Of a stretch of DNA of 34,011 nucleotides, positions 15,029 through 21,674 are shown one piece after another (position 1 is the stretch's first letter; each line of letters begins with the position of its first letter). The notes beneath the pieces are model-generated. The model saw nothing but the letters and a program-made list of their open reading frames with translations. It was not told the origin of the DNA and did no database searches. This stretch comes from Actinomycetes bacterium (lineage in GTDB: Bacteria; Actinomycetota; Actinomycetes; Actinomycetales; Cellulomonadaceae). The translations under genes were made by a program, and so were the position numbers. The DNA lies in the NCBI GenBank assembly GCA_021793675.1, contig JAJYSG010000023.1, forward strand, positions 1-34,011. Reading direction: 5' to 3'.

Positions 15029-15598
15029 TCAGGTCGCCGTCCCCGTCGCCAGCACCTGGAGCGCTGCGGCGCTGGTCTGGTTCGCGTGGGACTGGTTCCA
15101 GTCGGTCGGTGTGGTGATCGTGAGGTTGATGACCTGTGCGGCACCGGGCGCGAGGCTGAAGGACGTGGCGTCCAGGGTGACCGTCGCGTTGGGCGCCGTC
15201 CCGACGAGCGGCTCGGCCAGGGCCGTGTCGCCGACGGTGACGGCCAGGGTCGCCGTGCCGTTGTTCAGGACGCGGATCTTCGTCGAGTAGACGTGCCCGG
15301 GTGTCATCCCGGAGAACGTCGCCGACGGCAGGATCACGGCCGCGGTGCCGGCGGTGTCGGCGGGCGTGCAGGTCCATGTCGGGGCCGTGCTCGTCGGGTT
15401 GCTCGTCACGCACGCCTGCAGGTCGAGGCTCGCCGAGCTCGCGGCCGCCTGGAAGTAGGCGCCGTCGGTCCACGCTGCGCTCGTCAGGCCGGCGCCGGCA
15501 CCCAGCAGGACGCCGGCCGCGAGGAGGACCCGGACGACGGGCCGGCGCCGGGAGCCGCCGGCACGACGGCCTTGCCGCGCGGTACGCATGGTCACCAT
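15029..15598 (-). CDS. SipW-type secreted TasA-like protein (locus 2)
   Basis: 189 residues. A basic head (RQGRRAGGSRRRP), a hydrophobic core (about 21-38), then TSAAWTDGAYFQAAASSASLD with the motif at 39-49. The mature domain has the TasA-like design of strand pairs with a functional spacing phrase IRVLNNGTATLAVTV and a late SLAPGAAQVINLTITTP, like the product of 16865-17443 (SIAPGATASFTVTLTTP). The start is ATG 15598, with GAGGGAG about 5 bases upstream; ATG 15589 is the alternative. It lies 34 bases after the LAMTG protein gene, within the locus 2 operon. Confidence 0.78.
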   Translation of the reverse strand: MVTMRTARQGRRAGGSRRRPVVRVLLAAGVLLGAGAGLTSAAWTDGAYFQAAASSASLDLQACVTSNPTSTAPTWTCTPADTAGTAAVILPSATFSGMTPGHVYSTKIRVLNNGTATLAVTVGDTALAEPLVGTAPNATVTLDATSFSLAPGAAQVINLTITTPTDWNQSHANQTSAAALQVLATGTAT

Positions 15599-15632
15599 GT
15601 CATCTCCCTCGTGGTTCCCGTCGTCTGGTGCC

Positions 15633-16220
15633 TCACGGCGCCACCGCCGAACGCCGCTCGGCCAGCTCGTCGTCCCGGTCCCGCCGGCGTGCGACGACGA
15701 CCAGCAGGCCGCCGAGGGTGGCCAGCGCCACCGCGGTGAGCGCCAGGGCCATCGCCGGCGTACCGGTCATGGCGAGCGCTCCGCCGGTGTCGGCAAGCCA
15801 CCCGTCAGCGCCCTCCGTGAGCGTGTAGCGGGCGTCGAGCCCCCGTGACTGACCCGGCTCCAGGTCCGTCGCGACGAGACCCACCTGGACGCGGTAGTCC
15901 CCTTGCGCGACCGCCTGCCCCGCGACCGCGGACAGGAGGTCGAGACACCCACCGCCGGCCGCGGGGCACAGCCGGACGGTCCACCGCACACCGTCAGCGC
16001 CGTCCTGGTGAACCGTGGCGGCCGCGATCGTGGCCGCCACGGGGACGCTCACCGGCCAGGACGTGCTGCGCGTCTCACCCGGGAGCAGGTTGTCGAACGA
16101 CACCTGGACCGGCAGTGCGGACGCCCGGGCGGTCCCGGCCGTGAGCACCACCCAGACCAGCGCCAGGACGGTCGCCGCGAGAAGGCTCGCGGCGGCACCT
16201 GCCCCGAGCCGCCCGGTCAC
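15633..16220 (-). CDS. Cell-wall-anchored protein with LAxTG sorting signal (locus 2)
   Basis: 195 residues. Signal peptide at about 1-34 (hydrophobic core LLAATVLALVWVVL, then TARASA). The mature domain has two Cys (RLCPAAGGGC) and a beta-rich pattern. At the C-terminus LAMTG (149-153) is followed by a hydrophobic helix (about 156-176) and the basic tail ARRRDRDDELAERR. LAxTG is the motif known for class E sortases of high-GC Gram-positives. No sortase gene lies in this window. The start is GTG 16220, overlapping the stop of the signal peptidase gene (GTGA), so the two are translationally coupled. A longer open frame upstream overlaps the peptidase gene and is not used. It probably anchors the secreted fibre proteins to the wall. 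Confidence 0.8.
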   Translation of the reverse strand: MTGRLGAGAAASLLAATVLALVWVVLTAGTARASALPVQVSFDNLLPGETRSTSWPVSVPVAATIAAATVHQDGADGVRWTVRLCPAAGGGCLDLLSAVAGQAVAQGDYRVQVGLVATDLEPGQSRGLDARYTLTEGADGWLADTGGALAMTGTPAMALALTAVALATLGGLLVVVARRRDRDDELAERRSAVAP

Positions 16221-16768
16221 GGCGTGGTCCGGGCGCCCGCGTCGGCCGGGACGGCGCCGCGCTCCTCTCCATGCTCGTCGCGCGACGTCGACGGCAGCAG
16301 GCTGAGCGACAGCAGGCAGACCAGCGTGATCCCGAGCGGCAGCGCCACCGAGCGGCGCGTGATCGCCGTGACGACATACCCACCGTGCGGGATCCGCAGC
16401 GCCGGCTGCCACACGTGGTCGCCGACGAGGTACGTCCCGCCGTCCTGCACCTTGTTGGCGTCGCCCTTCATGTTCACCGCCCAGTGCCCCGACCCCGCCG
16501 GCTGGATGTCGACGACGCGGTGCGAGACGAGGTAGTGGGTGATGTCGCTGTAGATCGAGGTCACCTGGCCCACCTGCACCTGCGACGTCGGGTGGCTGAC
16601 GTCGATGAGCAGGTCACCGGTCATGATCCGCGGCTCCATGGAGCCGGAGATCACCACGAGCGGCTTGATGTACCCGAGCTGCGTGGCGCCCCAGACCAGC
16701 ACGCTGAGCAGCCCGAGGGCAGCGACGAGCCACAGGACGGCGTCGCCGGCGAACCTCAGCGCACGCAT
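16217..16768 (-). CDS. sipW: SipW-like signal peptidase I, Ser-His type (locus 2)
   Basis: A 183-residue membrane peptidase with one N-terminal helix (about 8-28), VVISGSMEPRIMTGDLL with catalytic Ser43, YLVSHRVVDI with His83 in place of the LepB Lys, and a KGDANKVQD box, followed by a C-terminal helix (about 140-160) and a charged tail. It differs clearly from the locus 1 enzyme (10270-10995), so these are two separate peptidases rather than a recent duplicate. The start is ATG 16768 with GAGGAG 6 bases upstream (a GTG one codon earlier is too close). It follows the TasA-like gene by 96 bases and overlaps the LAMTG gene by 4 bases. Confidence 0.92.
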   Translation of the reverse strand: MRALRFAGDAVLWLVAALGLLSVLVWGATQLGYIKPLVVISGSMEPRIMTGDLLIDVSHPTSQVQVGQVTSIYSDITHYLVSHRVVDIQPAGSGHWAVNMKGDANKVQDGGTYLVGDHVWQPALRIPHGGYVVTAITRRSVALPLGITLVCLLSLSLLPSTSRDEHGEERGAVPADAGARTTP

Positions 16769-16864
16769 CACGCACTCCTCACGGGCTCATGGGGTGACGT
16801 TCGGTGAACACTGCGGCCGGCCACGCGTCGCGGGATGCCCAGCCGGCCGCGCGGGCGGCACGTG

Positions 16865-17443
16865 TCAGGACGAGACGGAGACGTGGACCGCCACGGTGCC
16901 CGTCTTGCCCTGGAACGACGACTCCCAGTCGAGCGGAGTCGTGAGGGTGACGGTGAACGATGCGGTGGCACCCGGCGCGATGGAGGTGCCGGTGGCGAGG
17001 TCACTCACCACCGCGGCGGGGTTGCCAGCCGTCCCGGTGACACTCGTGTCCGCGGTGAAGATGCCGCCCGTGCCCGACGTGGTCACGGCCGATACCGTCA
17101 GCGGAACGGAACCGTCGTTGCGCAGGTACAGCGTGACCGGCTTGGACGCCCCCTGGTTGAGCTCACCGAAGTCCGATGCGCCGAACGTGATGGCGGTCCC
17201 GCCGTTGCCGGTGTCGGCGTAGGTAAAGGAACCGGACGTTCCGCTGCTGCTCGCGGACAGCTTCACCGTCGCCGCCTGCGCGCTGGCGCTGAACCACGCG
17301 TTGTCGCTCCAGGACGCGGACGTCGCCGCGGCGGCGATGCCCAGCAGGGCCGCGCCGGCGAGGCCGAACTTGAGGAAGACGACGCCGCGGCGGCGCCGGT
17401 CGCGCTTCTCGCCGGTGGGCTCCGTGCGCAGGGCAGTACTCAT
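16865..17443 (-). CDS. TasA-like secreted protein, first gene of locus 2
   Basis: 192 residues. A strongly basic head (GEKRDRRRRG), a hydrophobic core (about 21-40), and TSASWSDNAWFSASAQAATVK with the shared motif at 41-51. The mature part is a small beta-domain with TLYLRNDGSVPLTVSAV and SIAPGATASFTVTLTTPLDW, a TasA/camelysin-style arrangement. It is likely the main substrate of the peptidase encoded next. The start is ATG 17443, with a GGGGGA ribosome site 9 bases upstream. The promoter should lie in 17444-17549, after the terminator of the kinase gene. Confidence 0.8.
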   Translation of the reverse strand: MSTALRTEPTGEKRDRRRRGVVFLKFGLAGAALLGIAAAATSASWSDNAWFSASAQAATVKLSASSSGTSGSFTYADTGNGGTAITFGASDFGELNQGASKPVTLYLRNDGSVPLTVSAVTTSGTGGIFTADTSVTGTAGNPAAVVSDLATGTSIAPGATASFTVTLTTPLDWESSFQGKTGTVAVHVSVSS

Positions 17444-17549
17444 CTGTGTGTGTCCCCCGAAGGTCAACTGGAAGTGCGCGGCGGACGAGCTCGTCGCCGC
17501 GCAGGTTGGCTCGCCCGTACCCGGCTCCCACCCAGAAGCCCAGGCCGTG

Positions 17550-17574
17550 ACAAAACGCCCTCACCGTAGAGGGC
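17550..17574 (-). terminator. Rho-independent-like terminator of the histidine kinase gene
   Basis: On the minus strand GCCCTC, loop TACGGT, GAGGGC (17574 down to 17557), followed by GTTTTGT (17556-17550). The U-run after a 6-base GC stem is unusual for this GC-rich region and fits transcription from the kinase gene ending about 80 bases after its stop (17653). It could also act as an attenuator in the leader of the TasA-like gene if transcription started upstream. Confidence 0.65.
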
Positions 17575-17652
17575 CGATCGGGCGACCTCGGGGCCAACTG
17601 GACGCTTGTCTAGGTCACAGCACCCATCGGACGACCGGATTGTCCGGATCTT

Positions 17653-18825
17653 TCACCCGAAGAACCCCTCAGCACGGCGCGAACCGGACAACGGCAGCCG
17701 TCCCGTCAGGCGCGTCCCGGCCCCGTCCAGCCCCACCATCTCGAGCGTGCCACCGACCGCCGCGAGACGTTCCGCGAGGCGGTTCGTCCCCGAGCCGCGG
17801 ACCTGGGCGGGCAGGCCGCCGCCGTCGTCGTCCACCGTGACCACCAGCCGGGCACCCTCCAGCCCGAGCGTCACGACCAGGCCCGACGGGTTGGCGTGCC
17901 GCATCGCGTTGCCGATGCCCTCCTCCACCACCCGGACCGCGAGCAACCGCTCCGTCGCGGTCAGCACCGGGCTCACCGGGTCGTCCATCTCGCGCAGCGC
18001 GGGGGCCACGTCGAGCCGCGTCGCCACCGACGACGGCACGCGGCGCAGCAGCGCGCGCACCGCGGGCACCATGCCGACCTCGAGCTGGTCCGGGTAGAGC
18101 AGGCGGCTCATGCCGCGCACGTCCTGCTCCCGGACCTGGTCCAACGTCGCGCACACCTCGTCGAGCGCCGCGGCGTCCGTCTGGCCGGCCGTTCCGGCGC
18201 GCAACCGACGGCACACCTCGGCGGTTTGCGCGACGACGAGGACGAGCCGCTGCTGGACGCTGGCGTGCAGCCCCTCGGCCACGTCGCGACGGACCCGGAC
18301 CTCCTCGTTCTCCAGCGCGTTGAGTGCCAGCGCCCGTTCGGCCGCGAGGCGCTCGTTGGCCTCGGCCTGCGAGCGCACCCGGCGCCGGGACAGCATCGCC
18401 CACGTCGCGAACACCGCGCTCACCAGCCCCGCGACGAACCCGCTGGCCAGCTCGGCCGCCGTGGTGGTGCGGGTGAAGCCCTGGTAGACGCCGAACGCCA
18501 CCTGTGCGAGCACGCGGACGGCGGCCGCGGCCAGGGCGGACAGCACCACTCCGACGACGAGCTCCCGAGACGCCGTCCGGCGGTGCTGGCGCCACACCAC
18601 GAGCGCCAGCAGCAGGGCCGCCACGGTGAGGGCGTTGACGAGGATCCGCGTCCAGGCGTCGACGGCCGACCAGCCCGGCACGAGCGAGGAGTAGATGTAC
18701 GCCGCCTGGACCGCCGCCCCCATCGCGAACGCTCCCGCCGCCATCCCGCCGGTGATGAGCAGGATCCGGCGGTCGTCCCGCGCACCACGCCGACCGTCAG
18801 GCTTCTCGACGAGCCGATCCGTCAT
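17653..18825 (-). CDS. NarL-type sensor histidine kinase
   Basis: 390 residues. Four hydrophobic helices (about 21-45, 58-78, 88-112, 124-145) form the membrane sensor with no large external loop. A coiled-coil linker (about 148-178) leads to the HisKA_3-like helix RRDVAEGLHASVQQRLV with His187 as probable phosphate site. The HATPase part has the N-box EEGIGNAMRHA (Asn306), VDDDGGGLP (332-339) and GSGTNRLAERLAAVGGTLEM. The start is ATG 18825 with GGGAAGG 6 bases upstream. It diverges from its response regulator (starts 61 bases apart). It lies directly upstream of the locus 2 operon on the same strand but is separated by a terminator. The signal is unknown. Confidence 0.92.
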   Translation of the reverse strand: MTDRLVEKPDGRRGARDDRRILLITGGMAAGAFAMGAAVQAAYIYSSLVPGWSAVDAWTRILVNALTVAALLLALVVWRQHRRTASRELVVGVVLSALAAAAVRVLAQVAFGVYQGFTRTTTAAELASGFVAGLVSAVFATWAMLSRRRVRSQAEANERLAAERALALNALENEEVRVRRDVAEGLHASVQQRLVLVVAQTAEVCRRLRAGTAGQTDAAALDEVCATLDQVREQDVRGMSRLLYPDQLEVGMVPAVRALLRRVPSSVATRLDVAPALREMDDPVSPVLTATERLLAVRVVEEGIGNAMRHANPSGLVVTLGLEGARLVVTVDDDGGGLPAQVRGSGTNRLAERLAAVGGTLEMVGLDGAGTRLTGRLPLSGSRRAEGFFG

Positions 18826-18873
18826 GTCGCGCCTTCCCGGACGCGTCGCGCCGGCGGCGCGCGTCGGGACGAC

Positions 18874-18886
18874 GATACTGACCCCG
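18874..18886 (+). promoter_or_regulatory. Candidate -10 and leaderless start of the response regulator
   Basis: GATACT (18874-18879) sits 7 bases before the GTG at 18887, and there is no Shine-Dalgarno between them. This spacing fits a leaderless transcript, which is common in actinobacteria. No recognisable -35 is seen. Confidence 0.4.
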
Positions 18887-19555
18887 GTGAACCAGACCGT
18901 CTCCCCGCCGGTGCGCGTCGCAGTCGTCGAGGACCAGCCGCTGTACCGGGCGATGCTCGCGCGCACGCTCGACGCGCACGAACGGCTCCATGTCGTCGCG
19001 GCCGTGGGCACGGTCGCAGACGCCCGGGCCGCCCTGGCGACGGTCGCCGCCGACGTCGTCGTGCTCGACATCGAGCTCCCGGACGGCAACGGCATCGCGC
19101 TCGGCGTGCAGCTGCGGCGCGCGCAGCCCAAGCTCGGGATCCTCCTGCTCTCCGCGCACGACGCGATGGACCTGCTGCTGGACCTGCCCAAGGACGTCTC
19201 GCACGGCTGGGGCTACCTGTCGAAGGTCTCGTCGACCACCGAGGGCCTGCTGGTCGACGCCGTGCTGGGCGCCGCACGCGGCCTGACCGTGCTGGACCCG
19301 GCCCTCCTGGCGGGCATGCGTCCCCGCCGCGGCTCGGACGTCGCCCGGCTCACCGACCGGCAGTTCGAGGTGCTGCGGCTGCTGGCGCAGGGCCTGTCCA
19401 ACGTCGGGATCGCCGAGCGGCTGTCCATCACCGAGAAGTCCGTGCAGAACCACGTCAACGCGATCTACGCGACGCTGGACATCGACGCCGACCGGGAGCA
19501 CAACCCGCGGGTACGGGCCACGCTGCGACTGCTCGAGGAGACCGTACCGGCCTGA
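18887..19555 (+). CDS. NarL/FixJ-type response regulator (LuxR HTH)
   Basis: 222 residues. Receiver domain (about 10-125) with acidic pocket Glu15-Asp16, phospho-acceptor Asp61 in VVVLDIELPDGNG, Ser89 and Lys113 (YLSKV). A LuxR-type DNA-binding domain follows (about 155-205): LTDRQFEVLRLLAQGL, then AERLSITEKSVQNHVNAIY. The start is GTG 18887; the longer upstream frame overlaps the divergent kinase gene and is rejected. It is expected to be phosphorylated by the divergent kinase. The two adjacent SipW/TasA loci are plausible targets by position only. Confidence 0.93.
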   Translation: MNQTVSPPVRVAVVEDQPLYRAMLARTLDAHERLHVVAAVGTVADARAALATVAADVVVLDIELPDGNGIALGVQLRRAQPKLGILLLSAHDAMDLLLDLPKDVSHGWGYLSKVSSTTEGLLVDAVLGAARGLTVLDPALLAGMRPRRGSDVARLTDRQFEVLRLLAQGLSNVGIAERLSITEKSVQNHVNAIYATLDIDADREHNPRVRATLRLLEETVPA

Positions 19556-19958
19556 CCGGCACCGTCAGCCCACCCCGACGAGGCCGTCGCGCCAGTCGTT
19601 GTGCGTGACGATCGCCTCCGCCATCCCGGGCGTGCTCGTCGCTGACGCGCCGGCCGGGCCGGGCAGCAACGAGGTGATGGTCGCCCAGCGCCTGTGGCAG
19701 CGGCCGTGGGCGGAGCTGCCCCCGGAGTTGCAGCCCTACGTGCGGCGGTGACACGCCTGCGTTCGTCGGCGTTGGTCGGTCAGGGCGCACCGGTCCGATG
19801 TGAGACGTGCCGCGGGCGCGCGAGACGAATGAGCAGGCGACTCCGGGCCAGGGCGGCGTGACGGTCGTCTGCCGCCACAGAACGGCCAACGTCGACCGGG
19901 GAGCGTTGCTGGACGCTCGCTCAGCGGGATGTCGATGCAGGTCAGAGGCGGCGCCAGG
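19556..19958. other. Intergenic region with possible gene remnants, no intact gene
   Basis: A 403-base gap between the response regulator and tRNA-Thr. It contains the possible remnant described at 19632-19751 and a small hairpin GAGCGT-TGCTGG-ACGCTC (19901-19918) downstream of the tRNA that could end its transcript. On the minus strand a 19-codon frame (19624-19565) reads like the tail of a protein (AIVTHNDWRDGL). No ribosome sites and no full-length frame support a present-day gene. Confidence 0.5.
19632..19751 (+). pseudogene. Possible C-terminal gene remnant
   Basis: A 39-codon frame ends SNEVMVAQRLWQRPWAELPP...QPYVRR, with a residue mix (Trp, Gln, Met, Tyr) unlike the Arg/Ala/Pro noise of the shadow frames around it. 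The frame stays open upstream into the response regulator stop region but has no start with a ribosome site. It may be the tail of a deleted gene next to the tRNA. I do not recognise the parent family. Confidence 0.25.
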
Positions 19959-20032
19959 AGCCCCCTGTCGGACTCGAACCGACGACCTGCCGCTTACAAG
20001 GCGGCTGCTCTGGCCAGCTGAGCTAAGGAGGC
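19959..20032 (-). tRNA. tRNA-Thr (anticodon TGT)
   Basis: A 74-base cloverleaf on the minus strand. Acceptor GCCTCCT pairs with AGGGGGC (one G-T), D-stem GCTC/GAGC, anticodon stem GCCGC/GCGGC with loop CTTGTAA (anticodon TGT, reads ACA codons), T-stem GTCGG/CCGAC with loop TTCGAGT. Discriminator base is T. No CCA is encoded, so CCA must be added after transcription. It ends 126 bases downstream of the DsbA-like gene on the same strand, but a strong hairpin separates them. Confidence 0.97.
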
Positions 20033-20080
20033 GAGGTGCGCGGCGTCCAGCGTAGACGAGGCGCACCCCGGCAGACGCGG

Positions 20081-20120
20081 GAGCGGCGCCCGGCGGGATC
20101 GAACCCGTCGGGCGCCGCTC
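20081..20120. terminator. Strong hairpin between the DsbA-like gene and tRNA-Thr
   Basis: GAGCGGCGCCCG (20081-20092) and CGGGCGCCGCTC (20109-20120) pair perfectly, and four more inner pairs follow after one mismatch (a G-U wobble if read from the plus strand), leaving a 6-base loop. It begins 37 bases beyond the DsbA-like gene stop and probably ends that transcript. There is no U-run. The inner stem-loop reads CGGGTTCGATCCCG on the minus strand, the same pattern as a tRNA T-arm. Confidence 0.75.
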
Positions 20121-20157
20121 GTCGTGCCGTTGTGGTGCCCGCGGTGCCGGGCCCGGG

Positions 20158-21111
20158 TCAGCCCTTCTTGGCAGCCGCCGCCTCGACGGCGGCCTTCACC
20201 TGGCCCTGCTGGTAGATGTTGATGCCGTCGGTCTGGGTGCCGATCTGCGTCCCGTCGAGCAGGATCGTCGGGGTCCCGATGCCCTTGGAGAACACCGGCA
20301 GCGTGCTGGCGTGGTCGGTGGCCGCGGCCAGGAACGGCGCGAACGTGCGCCATGTGCCCGTGTGGTCCGTGGCGTTCCCGTTGGCGTCCTTGAGCTGGTA
20401 GGTGCCGGTGACGGTGGCGGTGAAGGTGCTGATGACGGCCTGCGGCACGCCGACGCCGGTGGCGATCGTCGCGATCTTGGCGTCGGACAGGCCCTTGGTG
20501 TTCTCGGCCGGCTGGTCCGCGTAGAGCGCCGTGAGGAACGCCGTGAAGTGCGCGGGGTCCTTGTCCGCGACCGTCATGAGCGCGTTGGCCGCACGGGTCG
20601 AGTACCGCGTGCCCTGCGACGAGGGGTCGAGGAAGGTCAGCGGCTGGTAGACCACCGTGACGCCCGGCTCCTTGGCCAGCGCGTCGAGATCGGCCGAGTT
20701 GGCCTTGTCGAACATCGCGCAGTACGGGCACTGCAGGTCGAAGAAGATCTGCAGCACGGTGCCGTTCGTCGCGGTCTTGCCGACGCCGGCGGCGCTGATC
20801 GGGATGCCGGCGGTGTCGTCGACCACGCTCGGCTTCTGCACGGCGGACAGCTGCGGCGGGACCAGGCTCTTGCTGTCCGCGTCGCTGGCGCCGTAGGCCA
20901 CCGCGCTGTACGTCGTGGCGTTCTGGTGGTTCTGGTACAGCACGAATCCGACGGCACCGGCGACGACGAGCACGGCGAGCACGGCCCCGCCGATCGCCAG
21001 GAAACGGTTGCGGCGGGTGGTCTGCTGCTGCTTGCGTCGCAGCTCGGCGGCGCGGGCGCGCGCGTCGGCCTGGCGTTGCGCCTTGGTGGGACGGGCGTCG
21101 TTGGTGGGCAT
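20158..21111 (-). CDS. Membrane-anchored DsbA-like thiol-disulfide oxidoreductase
   Basis: 317 residues. A charged cytoplasmic head (1-35, Arg/Lys/Gln-rich), one membrane helix (about 37-59), then an external thioredoxin fold with active site CPYC (Cys128-Cys131) in FFDLQCPYCAMFDK, a helical insertion (about 160-215) and the cis-Pro loop GIGTPTILLDG. This is the layout of actinobacterial DsbA/DSBA-thioredoxin proteins that oxidise or isomerise disulfides of exported proteins. The start is ATG 21111 with CAGGAG 6 bases upstream. Several secreted proteins in this window carry paired cysteines and could be clients; that link is inference. Confidence 0.92.
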   Translation of the reverse strand: MPTNDARPTKAQRQADARARAAELRRKQQQTTRRNRFLAIGGAVLAVLVVAGAVGFVLYQNHQNATTYSAVAYGASDADSKSLVPPQLSAVQKPSVVDDTAGIPISAAGVGKTATNGTVLQIFFDLQCPYCAMFDKANSADLDALAKEPGVTVVYQPLTFLDPSSQGTRYSTRAANALMTVADKDPAHFTAFLTALYADQPAENTKGLSDAKIATIATGVGVPQAVISTFTATVTGTYQLKDANGNATDHTGTWRTFAPFLAAATDHASTLPVFSKGIGTPTILLDGTQIGTQTDGINIYQQGQVKAAVEAAAAKKG

Positions 21112-21154
21112 GGCTGGCTCCTGAAGGTCGGTGAGGCGGGCTGCGGGCGGAGGG

Positions 21155-21631
21155 TCAGGCCGGCAGCGGCGGCGCCCGGTGCGGGCGGGCGACCAGCAGG
21201 CCCCACGACGTCGCCGGCACGTCCGCGGTCACCAGCGCGGCGAGCGGACGGTCCGCCACCGGAAGGGCCGCACCGCGGCGCGGCAGGCGCACCCAGCGTC
21301 CGACGAGCCCGACGACCAGGCGTGCAGCCCGCACCACGACCGCGGTGAGGCTGACGCCGAGCGCCGCGGCGAGCGCCCACGCGGCGACGACCGGCAGCGC
21401 CACCGACATCACGACGATGGCGCCGCTCGGCAGCGCACCGAGACCCAGCGACCCCTCGGGGCACGCGGCGGTGTCGCGCAGCAGCGCGAGCGACAACGCC
21501 GAGTCGACCCAGGAGCCGCCCGCCTGCACGCAGCGGTGGAGCAGCACGTGCCCCTGGGACGCGACCGCGACGGCGGCCACCGCCAGCGCAGCGGTCAGCA
21601 CGAGCCGGCCGCGGCGTCCCACCTGGATCAC
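21155..21631 (-). CDS. Small membrane protein of unknown function
   Basis: 158 residues with a signal-anchor-like helix (about 9-25), a short external stretch with two Cys (HRCVQAGGS, TAACPEGS), and a long hydrophobic segment (about 70-110) that fits one or two helices, followed by a basic tail. I do not recognise a family. It lies 43 bases upstream of the DsbA-like gene on the same strand and may be co-transcribed with it. The start is uncertain: GTG 21631 has GAGGG too close, while GTG 21622 has it at about 10 bases. Confidence 0.6.
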   Translation of the reverse strand: MIQVGRRGRLVLTAALAVAAVAVASQGHVLLHRCVQAGGSWVDSALSLALLRDTAACPEGSLGLGALPSGAIVVMSVALPVVAAWALAAALGVSLTAVVVRAARLVVGLVGRWVRLPRRGAALPVADRPLAALVTADVPATSWGLLVARPHRAPPLPA

Positions 21632-21674
21632 GCCCTCAGGGTAGGGCCTGCCGGCACGGGCGCGGCCGAACCGG

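Noticed and set aside
13627..15144. 505-codon frame fusing the hexapeptide protein to an upstream segment
   Set aside because: The upstream part is the out-of-frame shadow of the four-cysteine secreted protein gene; hexapeptide homology begins only near ATG 14037.
17444..17652. c-di-GMP (GEMM) riboswitch in the leader of the TasA-like operon
   Set aside because: I looked for the conserved GEMM core in the leader on the minus strand and did not find it; only a terminator-like hairpin is visible.
20081..20120. Second tRNA gene suggested by the T-arm pattern
   Set aside because: No anticodon arm, D-arm or acceptor stem can be built around it; the sequence is a 12-base perfect hairpin.
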